Shown here piece by piece: positions 40,230 through 49,164 of a stretch of 64,000 nucleotides of DNA. The stretch comes from Microbispora amethystogenes (lineage in GTDB: Bacteria > Actinomycetota > Actinomycetes > Streptosporangiales > Streptosporangiaceae), in contig NZ_BOOB01000062.1 in assembly GCF_016863015.1 (NCBI RefSeq), forward strand, positions 1-64,000, given 5' to 3'. A program made the position numbers and the translations under genes. Within the stretch, counting starts at the first letter, position 1, and each line of letters begins with the position of its first letter. The notes below the pieces were generated by a model, which did not search any database, was not told where the DNA came from, and saw only the letters and a program-made list of their open reading frames with translations.

Positions 40230-43200
40230 TTAGGACATCCCGGCCCGATGTGTGGGCGTCGCCAGCACGACCCGCAGCCGCTCGGCCACCTCCGGGCCCA
40301 GCTTCGCCGCGATGGCCAGGATGCGGGCGACGGCCTCCACGGCCGACGCGTCGTCGCCCCGCACCCGGTGCGCGTCCCGGAGCAGCTTGAGCGCGTTGAC
40401 CTCGTCCAGCGGCACGCCCAGCGTGGCGAACAGGTCGAGCGCCTGCTCGGCGGCGGTCACCGCGCCGGCGGAGTCTCCCTCGGCGAGGGCGAGCTCGGCC
40501 AGCGCCGCCAGCACCCGGCCCCTGCTGAGCCGGTCGTCGGTGGTGGTGGCCAGCAGCAGGGCGTGCCGCAGCGTGCCGCTCGCCTCGGCCCTGGCGCCGA
40601 GCCGCAGCTTGGCCAGGCCCGTGCAGATCAGGGCGTACGACTCGCCCATGGGGTCGCCGATCTTCTGGTAGACGGCGAGCGCCGCCTCCACGATCCTGAG
40701 CGCCTCCGCGGACCGGCCCAGCTCCAGATAGGTGTAGCCCAGCCTGACCTGGATGTAGGCCTTCTGGCGTCCGCTGACGCCGCCCGCCAGTTCCATCGCG
40801 TCCGACAGCAGGGCCTCGGCGCCCTCGGGGTCGGAGAACAACAGCCGGATCTGCGCGAGGTGGCAGAGCACGTTGCTCGTGTTGCTCGGCGTGCCGTGGC
40901 GCCGCGAGAGGTCGAGCGCCTGCCGGCACCGCTCGGCCGCGGCGTCGAGCTGTCCGGTGACCAGGTGAAGATAGCCGAGGTTGGCCAGCGCCGTGGCGAG
41001 GGAGCGCTGGTCGTCCAGCTCGGTGAACAGCTGGATCGCCGCCAGGTAGTCACGGCGTGCGTCGTCGAACCTGCGCTCGTTGGAGGCCAGTGCCCCGTTG
41101 ACGTACAACATGGTGGCCTGCCCGGCCGTGTCCCCCGCCTGCTGCACGGCGGCCATCGCGAGCTGCTGCGCCTCGCGCCAGTCGTCGAGGTAGAACCGCG
41201 ACAGGAAGAAGGTGGCGGCGCCGAGCGCCAGCCCCCAGCAGACCTCCGTCAGACCGGCCTGCGCCGCCTGCCTGATGCCCGAGACCAGAATGGACCGTTC
41301 TCGTTCGAACCAGGCCAGCGGGTGCTCCACCAGCCGGTCGACCAGGGCCTCGGGCAGCGACCACGCCGGGGGCGGGATCAGGAGGCGGTCCTCCAGTTCC
41401 TTCCGCCTGGCCGCGTCGACCAGGGTCAGCAGGCCGCCGAGCATCCGGCCCAGGGCCGCGCTGCGCTCGGCGATGGGCTCCTCGGCGGCCAGGCGCTCGC
41501 GGGCGAAGACCCTTATGAGGTCGTGGAAGCGGTAGTGGACGTTGACGCCCCGGCCGGTGCCGGTCGTCTCCAGCAGCTGGGCGTCGGCGAGGTCGTCCAG
41601 CAGGTCCTGCGCCTCCGCGACGGGCCGGTCGAGCAGGGCCGAGCCGAGCCAGGCGGTGATGATGTCGCAGTCCAGGATGGCCAGCCGCCGGAACAGCCGC
41701 CTCGCGTCGCCGCTCACGCTCTCGTACGTCAGGGAGATGCTCGCCCTGATCGCCATCTCGCCGTGCTTGAGCTCGTCCAGCCGACGGGTCTCGTCCGCCA
41801 GCCGCTCGACGAGCTGCTCGATGCTCCAGTGGGGGCGGGCGGCCAGCCGGGCTCCCGCGATGCGCAGGGCCAGCGGCAGGTGGCCGCAGAGCTCGGCCAG
41901 GGCCACCGAGAAGGCGGGCTCGGACTGCACACGCTCCGCCCCGGCGATGCGGGAGAGCAGGTCGAGCGACTGGGCCGAGTCGAAGACGTCGACCTCGACG
42001 TGGACGGCGCCCGACAGTCCGGCCAGGCGGCTCCTGCTGCTGAGGACGACCGCCGCGTTGGGGCTTCCGGGCAGCAGCGGCAGGACCTGGCCCTCGGTGC
42101 CGACGTCGTCCAGGACGATCAGCACCTTCTTGTCGGCGAGCAGCATGCGGTAGAGCTCGGCCCGCTCCTCCAGGCCCTCCGGGACGGAGGAGCCGGTCAC
42201 GCCGAGCGCCCGCAGGAAGCGTTCCAGCACCCTGATGGCGGCGACCGACCGGGAGGAGCCGCCGTGGAGGTTGGCGTAGAGCTGGCCGTCCGGATAGTGC
42301 TCGACGACCCGGTGTGCCACGTGCACCGCCATGGTGCTCTTGCCGATGCCGGGCTTGCCGGACAGCGCGACGATGGGAACGGCGTATCTGCCGGGACCGC
42401 CGCCGGAGCCCACCAGCCGTTCCAGGATCTCGTCCACCAGCTTGGACCGGCCGCTGAAGTCGGCGATGTCGGTCGGCAGCAGCCGGGGCACGGCGACCGG
42501 CGGAGAGGGCGGCGGAGGTGTGCTCACCCGTACGGCGGTCGCGGGCAGGTTCAGCGCGGGGTCCGAGGTGAGGATCGCGTGCTGGAGCCGCTGGAGCCGC
42601 TCGTGCGGCTCGATCCCCAACTCCTCGATCATCACGCGCCTGGCCTGGTTGTAGGCCTGCAGGGCCTCGGCCTGCCGGCCGGAGCGGTAGAGGGCCAGCA
42701 TGAGCTGCCCCCGCAGCCGTTCGCGGAGCGGATACTGCGCCACCAGCGCGGTCAGCTCGCCGACCAGCTCGTGGTGGTGGCCGAGGTCGAACTCCAGGTC
42801 GACGCATTCCTCGTTGGCCGCGACGCGGTCCTCGTCCAGGCGCATCGCCGCCGCCTGGACGACCCGGCTCTCGATGCCCTCCAGGGCGGGGCCCCGCCAC
42901 AGGCCGAGCGCGTCGCGATAATGGGCCACGGCCTCCTCGGCCCGGTTCTCCGCCCGGGCCTGCTTGGCCTGGCGCAGGAGGTGTTCGAACCGGCCGAGGT
43001 CGAACCCCTCGTCGGCGATGCGCACCGCGTAGCCGTTGGACTGCGTCACGATGATGTCGGGCCTGCCGCAGTTGCCGAACAGGCGCCGCAGGGCCGAGAC
43101 GCAGATCTGGATCTGGGCTTTGGCGGTCGGCGGAGGGGCGTCGTCGTAGATGGTTTCCGTGAGGCGGGAGACCGTGACCGTCCGGCCCGCCTCTAGGAGC

Positions 43201-43295
43201 AGCGCGGCGAGGACCGTCTGCTGTCTGGCTCCCCCCAGCTCCAGCCTTCGGTCAGTGAGAACGACCTCAAGTGGGCCCAGGATCCGGAAGTCCAC
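40230..43295 (-). CDS. AfsR/SARP-family regulator 2 (full-length)
   Basis: A 1021-residue SARP with winged helix (1-95), BTAD (100-255), NB-ARC ATPase (Walker A LSGKPGIGKST near 314) and a full TPR array (about 650-1000). It is clearly a paralogue of the gene 160 bases downstream, with long matching stretches (QVQICISALRR/QIQICVSALRR, SHPHWSIEHLAGRL/ARPHWSIEQLVERL). GTG at 43295 is preferred over ATG at 43301 because AGGAG sits 6 bases before the GTG and touches the ATG. A weak inverted repeat (CCAACC/GGTTGG, 40182-40209) follows the stop and may partly separate the two genes. Confidence 0.9.
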   Translation of the reverse strand: MDFRILGPLEVVLTDRRLELGGARQQTVLAALLLEAGRTVTVSRLTETIYDDAPPPTAKAQIQICVSALRRLFGNCGRPDIIVTQSNGYAVRIADEGFDLGRFEHLLRQAKQARAENRAEEAVAHYRDALGLWRGPALEGIESRVVQAAAMRLDEDRVAANEECVDLEFDLGHHHELVGELTALVAQYPLRERLRGQLMLALYRSGRQAEALQAYNQARRVMIEELGIEPHERLQRLQHAILTSDPALNLPATAVRVSTPPPPSPPVAVPRLLPTDIADFSGRSKLVDEILERLVGSGGGPGRYAVPIVALSGKPGIGKSTMAVHVAHRVVEHYPDGQLYANLHGGSSRSVAAIRVLERFLRALGVTGSSVPEGLEERAELYRMLLADKKVLIVLDDVGTEGQVLPLLPGSPNAAVVLSSRSRLAGLSGAVHVEVDVFDSAQSLDLLSRIAGAERVQSEPAFSVALAELCGHLPLALRIAGARLAARPHWSIEQLVERLADETRRLDELKHGEMAIRASISLTYESVSGDARRLFRRLAILDCDIITAWLGSALLDRPVAEAQDLLDDLADAQLLETTGTGRGVNVHYRFHDLIRVFARERLAAEEPIAERSAALGRMLGGLLTLVDAARRKELEDRLLIPPPAWSLPEALVDRLVEHPLAWFERERSILVSGIRQAAQAGLTEVCWGLALGAATFFLSRFYLDDWREAQQLAMAAVQQAGDTAGQATMLYVNGALASNERRFDDARRDYLAAIQLFTELDDQRSLATALANLGYLHLVTGQLDAAAERCRQALDLSRRHGTPSNTSNVLCHLAQIRLLFSDPEGAEALLSDAMELAGGVSGRQKAYIQVRLGYTYLELGRSAEALRIVEAALAVYQKIGDPMGESYALICTGLAKLRLGARAEASGTLRHALLLATTTDDRLSRGRVLAALAELALAEGDSAGAVTAAEQALDLFATLGVPLDEVNALKLLRDAHRVRGDDASAVEAVARILAIAAKLGPEVAERLRVVLATPTHRAGMS

Positions 43296-43846
43296 CCACA
43301 TCTCCTGTTGAGCTGGCGTAGCTCCCCCATGCCAGAGGACCTGACCGAGAGATTAATCCATCCCAATCGTGTGTGCTACGTCCGAACCTCGACGGCTGAG
43401 CCGTTCTCAACGACTTTCAGTCACTGTGATGCTGGGTGTCCCGTAAAGTCTCTTTCCGAATGAAAACCTGTAGACAAATGTATAAGACATATGACGGCCC
43501 GAGGGCCGCCGCACCCTCGGCGTGCGGCACGAGACCATGCCGTTCTTGTCCCCCCTTGCCACACGCCGAGCGCCGTCGTCGTGGTACCCGGCGAGGCCGC
43601 CCCCCTCGGCTGCTTCGACCGGGCACCACCCGTCATGGGCTGATTTCTCAGAGTGCGCGTGCTTTTTGGCTGACGATCCGTCCAGAGCGGCACACCGCGT
43701 CAGCTTCGGCCTTCCCCGGATCGGGAAAGCCCCCCTACCCCCACCGATCCCGCTCCACTGCGAGCGCGACCGGACACAGCGAGAATCACACGATTCGATT
43801 TCCAGCCGGCAACAAGAATTCACTCCCTTTTAACGGGGCGCCCGGA
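43296..43846. other. 551-base gap upstream of SARP-2
   Basis: No gene is convincing here on either strand. The part next to SARP-2 (43340-43500) is AT-richer than the neighbours and probably holds its promoter. A short GC-rich inverted repeat (CGGCCCGAGGGCCG, around 43495-43508) is visible. Confidence 0.45.
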
Positions 43847-44014
43847 TCACGGAAACCCGCAGCAGAGCTTGGTGGCGGGCACCTCGTAGACCGGCTTGGC
43901 GTCAACGACGGCACCGGCGGCGGCGCCTCCGCTGAGCGGGAAGGCGACGAACGCGAAGGTGACGACCATGGCTCCGACGATCCGGCCGAGACGCGACAGC
44001 AGGGTGTTCTTCAT
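43847..44014 (-). CDS. Small secreted Cys-Cys peptide
   Basis: A 55-residue ORF, ATG 44014 with GAGAGG upstream, TGA at 43847-43849. Residues 1-35 are a textbook signal peptide (Lys/Arg start, hydrophobic GAMVVTFAFVAFPL core, AAAGA region). The mature peptide would be about 20 residues, ending PATKLCCGFP with adjacent cysteines. No family is recognised. It lies 86 bases downstream of a five-gene oligopeptide importer on the same strand and could be cotranscribed with it; a signal-peptide role is a guess from that neighbourhood. Confidence 0.6.
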   Translation of the reverse strand: MKNTLLSRLGRIVGAMVVTFAFVAFPLSGGAAAGAVVDAKPVYEVPATKLCCGFP

Positions 44015-44100
44015 CTCTTACCTCTCACAAAGGCTGGGAACTCTGTCCGACGCCTTTAAGGTAGGAAAGGCCGCCATCCTTCCGTTATTGGATCGGCTTT

Positions 44101-44919
44101 TTACAGGTCAGAGCGGGTTTGCGGCCGGTTCGCGGCTCCGGGGAGCCGTGGCACCGCGGCCACGAGGCGCCGTGTGCAGGGATGACGCGGCGATCCGAGC
44201 ACCTCGGCGGTGCTCCCGCGCTCGACCACCCGCCCCCGGTCGAGGACCACGGTCTCCTCGCACAGCGCGGCCACGACGGCCAGGTCGTGGGAGACCAGCA
44301 CCACGGTCAGCCGCCTGCTTTCCCGCAGGTCGGCGAGCAGATCGAGGAGCCTGAGCCGGGTGGCGGTGTCCAGGGCGCTGACCGGCTCGTCGGCCAGCAG
44401 CACCCGGGGGGAGGCCGCTATCGCCCGCGCTATCGCTATCCGCTGCCGCTGCCCCCCGGAGAACTCGTGGGGATAGCGGCGGGCGGCGTCCGGGGGCAGT
44501 CCCACCGTGCGCAGCGCCTCCTCGACCATGGCCGTCGCCGTCGCGCCGCGGGCGATGCCGAGCGAGCGCAGCGGCTCGCCGACGATCCGGTCCACCCGCC
44601 GTCGTGGGTCCAGCGAGGAGTACGGGTCCTGGAAGACGGGCTGCACCGCGTGCCGCAGCGCCCGCATCCGTCCGCGCAACGGCAGGCCGTCGAGGAGCAC
44701 CTGCCCGGTGCGAGGTCGCAGCAGCCCCAGCATGAGGCGGACCAGCGTGGTCTTGCCCGCTCCCGACTCCCCCACCAGAGCCAGCCCGCGGCCCGCGGTG
44801 ACCTCGAAGGAGACCTCGCTGAGCACGGCGGGACCACGCCGGTAGGCGAAGCCCAGGTCGCGTACGCCGAGGATCGACGGCGACGGCGACGGTGGTGGCG
44901 GTGGCGGTGGCGACGTCAC
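44101..44919 (-). CDS. Oligopeptide/dipeptide ABC importer ATPase (OppF/DppF type)
   Basis: A 272-residue ATPase with Walker A VGESGAGKTT (about 49), Q-loop PVFQDPYSSLDPR, signature FSGGQRQR (about 156) and Walker B VLLADEPVSALD. The PYSSLDPR segment marks the Opp/Dpp group. The N-terminus has a Pro-rich run (PPPPPPPSPSPS). The GTG at 44919 overlaps the stop of the partner ATPase (GTGA). Last gene of the importer operon. Confidence 0.9.
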   Translation of the reverse strand: MTSPPPPPPPSPSPSILGVRDLGFAYRRGPAVLSEVSFEVTAGRGLALVGESGAGKTTLVRLMLGLLRPRTGQVLLDGLPLRGRMRALRHAVQPVFQDPYSSLDPRRRVDRIVGEPLRSLGIARGATATAMVEEALRTVGLPPDAARRYPHEFSGGQRQRIAIARAIAASPRVLLADEPVSALDTATRLRLLDLLADLRESRRLTVVLVSHDLAVVAALCEETVVLDRGRVVERGSTAEVLGSPRHPCTRRLVAAVPRLPGAANRPQTRSDL

Positions 44920-45713
44920 GGCAGCATCCGTTCCAGCGCTCCGTGCAGCCGCCGCGCAGCCGACACGAGGTCCCGGGTGTGCGGGTGCGACGGCGCCCGC
45001 AGCACGTCCCCGACCTCGCCCTCCTCCACCGCCCTGCCCCCCTCCAGCACCAGGATCCGGTGGCTGATCCGCGCCACCACGGCCAGATCGTGGCCGACGA
45101 ACAGCAGCCCCATGCCGCGAGCCGTCACCAGCCGGTCCAGCAGCGCGAGCATCTCCGCCTGGACCGTGCCGTCCAGCGCGGCCGTGGGCTCGTCGGCGAT
45201 CAGGAACGCTGGTTCGCAGGCCAGCGCCATGGCCATCGCCACCCGCTGGCGCTGGCCGCCGGAGATCTCGTGGGGATAGGACCGGGCGATGCGGTCCGGG
45301 TCGCTCAGCCGCACCTCCGCCAGCGCCTCCAGGACCGCGCGCCGCGCGGCGGCCCCGCGCAGGCCCCGATGGCGTCGCAGCGGCTCGGCGACCTGCGCGC
45401 CGACCCGCATCAGGGGGTCCAGGGCGGCGAGCGGGTCCTGGAAGACGACGGCGATCCCCCTGCCCCTGACCGTGTTCAGCACCCGCTCGGGCGCGCCGAG
45501 GATCGGCTCGCCGTCCAGGAGGACCCGGCCCGAGGCGGCCATGCCGGCCGGCAGCAGGCCGACGACCGCCAGCACGGTCAGGGACTTGCCCGCGCCGGAC
45601 TCCCCGATCAGCCCGAGCCGGTCCCCCCGGGCCAGGCGGAAGGACACGTCCTGCAGCAGTTCGCGGCCGTCCGCCGTGCGCACCGTGAGGTTCTCGGCTT
45701 CGAGCAGTCTCAC
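44916..45713 (-). CDS. Oligopeptide/dipeptide ABC importer ATPase (OppD/DppD type)
   Basis: A 265-residue ATPase with Walker A IGESGAGKSLT (about 36), Q-loop VVFQDPLAALDP, signature ISGGQRQR (about 150) and Walker B AFLIADEPTAALD. It pairs with the OppF-type ATPase. It lacks the extra C-terminal Cys-rich region of long DppD proteins. The GTG at 45713 overlaps the stop of the permease gene. Confidence 0.9.
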   Translation of the reverse strand: MRLLEAENLTVRTADGRELLQDVSFRLARGDRLGLIGESGAGKSLTVLAVVGLLPAGMAASGRVLLDGEPILGAPERVLNTVRGRGIAVVFQDPLAALDPLMRVGAQVAEPLRRHRGLRGAAARRAVLEALAEVRLSDPDRIARSYPHEISGGQRQRVAMAMALACEPAFLIADEPTAALDGTVQAEMLALLDRLVTARGMGLLFVGHDLAVVARISHRILVLEGGRAVEEGEVGDVLRAPSHPHTRDLVSAARRLHGALERMLP

Positions 45714-46519
45714 CAGCGCCCCCGCAGCAGCGGGTCGGCGACCTCGCGGACGCCGTCGGCCACCAGGTTGGCGCCGATCACCAGGAGGACGAGCAGCAGT
45801 CCCGGGGCGACGACGTCGCCGGGGGCGACCAGCACCGTGGTCTGGGCCTCCCTCAGCATGTGTCCCCAGGAGGCGTTCGGCGGCGGCGGGCCGAGCCCCA
45901 GGTAGGACAGGCCGGCCTCCGCCAGGACGGCCCGGCCCAGCTGGAGGGCGAGGTTCACGGCGAGCGCGGGCCAGATGTTGGGCAGCACGTGCCCGGCGAC
46001 GATCCCCGGCCAGGACGTGCCGGAGGTGCGGGCCGCCGTCACGTAGTCCTGCGCCAGCACCCGCTTCACCTGCTGCCTGGCCGGTCTCGCCACCACGGCG
46101 GTCATGGCCAGCCCGATGGCGGTCACGGCGGACAGCAGCGATCCCCGCCTGGCCGCGATCACGAGCATCGCCAGCAGCAGCGTCGGGAAGGCGATCAGGA
46201 CGTCCAGCGCCACCGCCATGACGTCGTCGAGCCACCGTACGGCGAAACCGGCCGCGAGCCCGGCCAGCAGGCCGAGCGCTCCGCCGAGGGCCACAGCACC
46301 CGCCCCGATCGACAGCGCCACCCGGGCGCCGATCATGAGCTGGGTGAGCAGGTCCCGTCCCAGCCGGTCGGTGCCCAGCCAGTGCTCCGGGCCTGGCGGC
46401 TCCAGCCTGCCGCCGGACGTGTCGCCCGGGTCGTACGGCGTCCACAGCGCCGAGACCAGCGCGATCGCGACCACCCCGCCCAGCAGGACGCAGCCCGCGA
46501 CCAGGGCCCGCGACCTCAC
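45710..46519 (-). CDS. Oligopeptide ABC permease (OppC/DppC type)
   Basis: A 269-residue permease with the OppC hallmark HWLGTDRLGRDLLTQLM near residue 47, five to six membrane segments, and the EAA-like coupling loop DYVTAARTSGTSWPGIVAGHVLPN near 160-183. The GTG at 46519 overlaps the stop of the partner permease (GTGA). Confidence 0.9.
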   Translation of the reverse strand: MRSRALVAGCVLLGGVVAIALVSALWTPYDPGDTSGGRLEPPGPEHWLGTDRLGRDLLTQLMIGARVALSIGAGAVALGGALGLLAGLAAGFAVRWLDDVMAVALDVLIAFPTLLLAMLVIAARRGSLLSAVTAIGLAMTAVVARPARQQVKRVLAQDYVTAARTSGTSWPGIVAGHVLPNIWPALAVNLALQLGRAVLAEAGLSYLGLGPPPPNASWGHMLREAQTTVLVAPGDVVAPGLLLVLLVIGANLVADGVREVADPLLRGRW

Positions 46520-47481
46520 GCGGACGTTCCCGCCGCGGTACGGCGCAGCCGCGGGTCGATGAGGCGCTGAGCCGTGTCGGCCACGAAGCCGATCGTGAGC
46601 ACGGTGGCCGTGCTCAGCGTCAGCACGCCCTGGATGACGGGGTAGTCGTGCTGGGCGAACGCCCGCACCAGCATGCTGCCGAGCCCCGGCAGCGCGAAGA
46701 CGTTCTCCACGACGACCGCCCCCAGGAACGTGGAGGCCAGTTCGATGGCGAGGATCGGCACCACGGGCGCGGCGACGCCCCGCAACCCGTGCCGCCAGAG
46801 CGCGGCGCGGAGCGGGGCGCCGAGCGCCCTGGCGGTCCGCAGGTAGTCGCTGTCGAGCACGTCCAGCGCGGCGGAGTGGACGTAGCGGGTCAGCGAGGCC
46901 GCCATCACCAGCGCGATGGTGACCACGGGCAGCAGGAGCGAGGTGAGCGCGGCGGCCGGGGCGGCCCAGTCCTCGGCCGGGAAGCCGCCCGCCGGGAGCC
47001 ACCGCAGCCGCAGCGCGAACACGGTGACGAGCAGCATGCCCACCCAGAAGACCGGCACGGCGAGGCCCAGCTGACTCACCCCCGCCAGCAGTGTGCCGTA
47101 CCAGGTGCCCCTGCGCAGCGCGATGAGGAATCCCGTGGGCACCGCGATCAGCGCGGCCAGCAGGAACGCCAGCACCGTGAGGGGCACGGTGACGCCCAGC
47201 CGCCCGGCGATCTCGGACGTCACGGGCAGGGAGCTGACCAGCGACCGGCCGAGGTCCAGCCGCGCCAGGTCGCGCAGCCACCCGCCGAACTGCTGGGACA
47301 GCGGCAGGTCGGTGCCGAGCTCGTGCCGGGCGGCGGCGGCCTGCCGCGCGGTGGCGCCCACGTCGAGCAGCGCGTTGGCCGGGTCGCCGGGAAGCACCCG
47401 GAGCAGCACGAACAGCGCCACGCTGGAGACGGCGAGGGACAGTGCCAGCAGGAGCGCCCTGCGGACGAGATAGGCGGCCAT
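46516..47481 (-). CDS. Oligopeptide ABC permease (OppB/DppB type)
   Basis: A 321-residue permease: first membrane segment at residues 8-28 followed by RVLPGDPANALL, the OppB signature, and the coupling loop LDSDYLRTARALGAPLRAALWRHGLR near 207-232. The ATG at 47481 lies 3 bases after the binding-protein stop. Confidence 0.9.
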   Translation of the reverse strand: MAAYLVRRALLLALSLAVSSVALFVLLRVLPGDPANALLDVGATARQAAAARHELGTDLPLSQQFGGWLRDLARLDLGRSLVSSLPVTSEIAGRLGVTVPLTVLAFLLAALIAVPTGFLIALRRGTWYGTLLAGVSQLGLAVPVFWVGMLLVTVFALRLRWLPAGGFPAEDWAAPAAALTSLLLPVVTIALVMAASLTRYVHSAALDVLDSDYLRTARALGAPLRAALWRHGLRGVAAPVVPILAIELASTFLGAVVVENVFALPGLGSMLVRAFAQHDYPVIQGVLTLSTATVLTIGFVADTAQRLIDPRLRRTAAGTSA

Positions 47482-47484
47482 CGG

Positions 47485-48990
47485 TCAGCGCTTGTCGATC
47501 CCGTAGACGGGGAACTGCGCCTGGACCGCGTTGGCCGCGTAACCGGTCACGTGGGCGGAGGCGACGACGATCTGCGGGTTGAGGTAGAGCCAGTCGCTGG
47601 CGGCGTCCTCGACGATCTCGTGGTTGGCCCGCCGGAGCAGCTCGGTCTGCTCCCGCGTGGTCTTCGCGGACTCCGACCTCCGGATCAGGTCGGAGACCTC
47701 GGGGTTGTCGTACCCCCAGTAGAAGCCGGGGTCGCCGTAGTAGCGGATGTCGCGGTCGTTGACGTGTTCCTGGAGGGTCGCGGCGAAGTCGTGGTGCTGG
47801 AAGACCCGGGAGTACCACTCGTCGGCGCTGATGATGTCGATCGTCACCGTGATGCCGACCTTGGCCAGTTCCGACTTCACGAACTCGGCGATGGTCGGAT
47901 GAGGGTCGTACTGCGGGGTCTCGAGCGTCATCGGGAAGCCGCCGGGGTAGCCCGCCTCGGCGAGCATCCTCTTCGCCGCCTCGACGTCGTAGGCGTTCTT
48001 CCCGCTCAGGTCCTCGTACCAGGGGTCGGAGGGCGGCACCATCGAGCCGATCACCATGCCGCGCTCGCCCCAGACGGACCGCAGCAGTTTCGCGTCGTCG
48101 ATCGCGGCGCTGACGGCCCTGCGGACCAGCGGCTTGTCGAAGGGCGCGCGCCGGCAGTTGAAGGCGAGCAGCAGCTTGGTGGTGGACGTGCCCTCGGTGA
48201 TCCGGAACGCCGAGGTGTCGGAGAACGGCGCCAGCGCGTCCGGGCTCTGCACGCTGGTGACGACGTCGACCGCGCCGGACAGCAGCGCGTTGTTGAGCGC
48301 CGCCGCCTCGGTGTAGTAGCGGAAGGTCACCTGCCCGCACTTGGGCGCCGCCCCCCAGTAGCCGCCGAACCGCTCCATGGTCAGCGTGGCGCCGCGCTTC
48401 CAGGACGCGAGGCGGTAGGGACCGGTGCCGTCCTCCGCGGTCTTCGGATCGGCCAGCGTGTGGTTGACGATCCACACCTGGCTGAGGTTGTAGACGAGCG
48501 AGATCGACCTGCTGGAGAGCCGGACCACGACGGTGTGGTCGTCCGGCGCGTCGACACTCTTGATCATGTCGAGGACGTTCCTGCGCGAGGACGTGGACGT
48601 CCCCGCGAGGATGCGCCGCAGGCTGTGCCGTACGTCGTCGGAGGTCATCGGCGTGCCGGAGTGGAAGCGGACGCCCCGGCGCAGCACGAAGGTGTAGGTG
48701 AGTCCGTCGGGGCTGACCGTGTAATCGGAGACCAGCGACTTCTCGACGGCGCCCGTCTCGGTGAGGCGGAAGAGGGCCTCGTAGACGTTGCCGCCCAGCG
48801 CCTCCGCCGCGCCCTGCCCCCCGCCCCCGGCGTTGTCCAGGTTCTGCGGTTCGTACAGGGACCCGACGGACAGGGCACAGGAAGCGGACGCGCTACTACT
48901 GGGAGATGAAACGCAGGCCGTGGCCGACAGGATGACGACGGACAGCGCGGCGGTAAGGCGCCTTATCTGAAATTTCAACTTTCCCCCCAT
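47485..48990 (-). CDS. Oligopeptide/nickel-type ABC substrate-binding lipoprotein (SBP_bac_5)
   Basis: A 501-residue lipoprotein with a signal peptide ending in the lipobox LSATAC (about residue 26). The SBP_bac_5 domain follows, with VSPDGLTYTFVLRRGVRFHSGTPMTSDDV near 95-125. It binds peptides or other solutes for the permeases downstream; the ligand is not defined. The ATG at 48990 gives a normal signal peptide but has no clear ribosome site. Confidence 0.88.
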   Translation of the reverse strand: MGGKLKFQIRRLTAALSVVILSATACVSSPSSSASASCALSVGSLYEPQNLDNAGGGGQGAAEALGGNVYEALFRLTETGAVEKSLVSDYTVSPDGLTYTFVLRRGVRFHSGTPMTSDDVRHSLRRILAGTSTSSRRNVLDMIKSVDAPDDHTVVVRLSSRSISLVYNLSQVWIVNHTLADPKTAEDGTGPYRLASWKRGATLTMERFGGYWGAAPKCGQVTFRYYTEAAALNNALLSGAVDVVTSVQSPDALAPFSDTSAFRITEGTSTTKLLLAFNCRRAPFDKPLVRRAVSAAIDDAKLLRSVWGERGMVIGSMVPPSDPWYEDLSGKNAYDVEAAKRMLAEAGYPGGFPMTLETPQYDPHPTIAEFVKSELAKVGITVTIDIISADEWYSRVFQHHDFAATLQEHVNDRDIRYYGDPGFYWGYDNPEVSDLIRRSESAKTTREQTELLRRANHEIVEDAASDWLYLNPQIVVASAHVTGYAANAVQAQFPVYGIDKR

Positions 48991-49101
48991 TGCATAGCCC
49001 GGGTCATTCTTGCGCCTTGTCGCCCCGTCTGACCATAGACCGGCCTGCGAAAATCCCCGTGGAGTAGAGACGCGCGAGTGGAGGAAAGTGTCAGGTGTAC
49101 A

Positions 49102-49126
49102 AGCCCGCCGCACTACCCGGCGGGCT
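49102..49126 (-). terminator. 9-bp hairpin after the thioesterase gene
   Basis: AGCCCGCCG (49102-49110) pairs with CGGCGGGCT (49118-49126), 38 bases past the thioesterase stop; it separates it from the oligopeptide importer operon. Confidence 0.65.
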
Positions 49127-49164
49127 CCCCGTTTGCGTTTTTCCGCAATTAGGCAGGCGCCCGG

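Noticed and set aside
43436-44059. 207-codon plus-strand ORF upstream of SARP-2
   Set aside because: No domain or ribosome site, and it runs antisense to the better supported secreted peptide gene.
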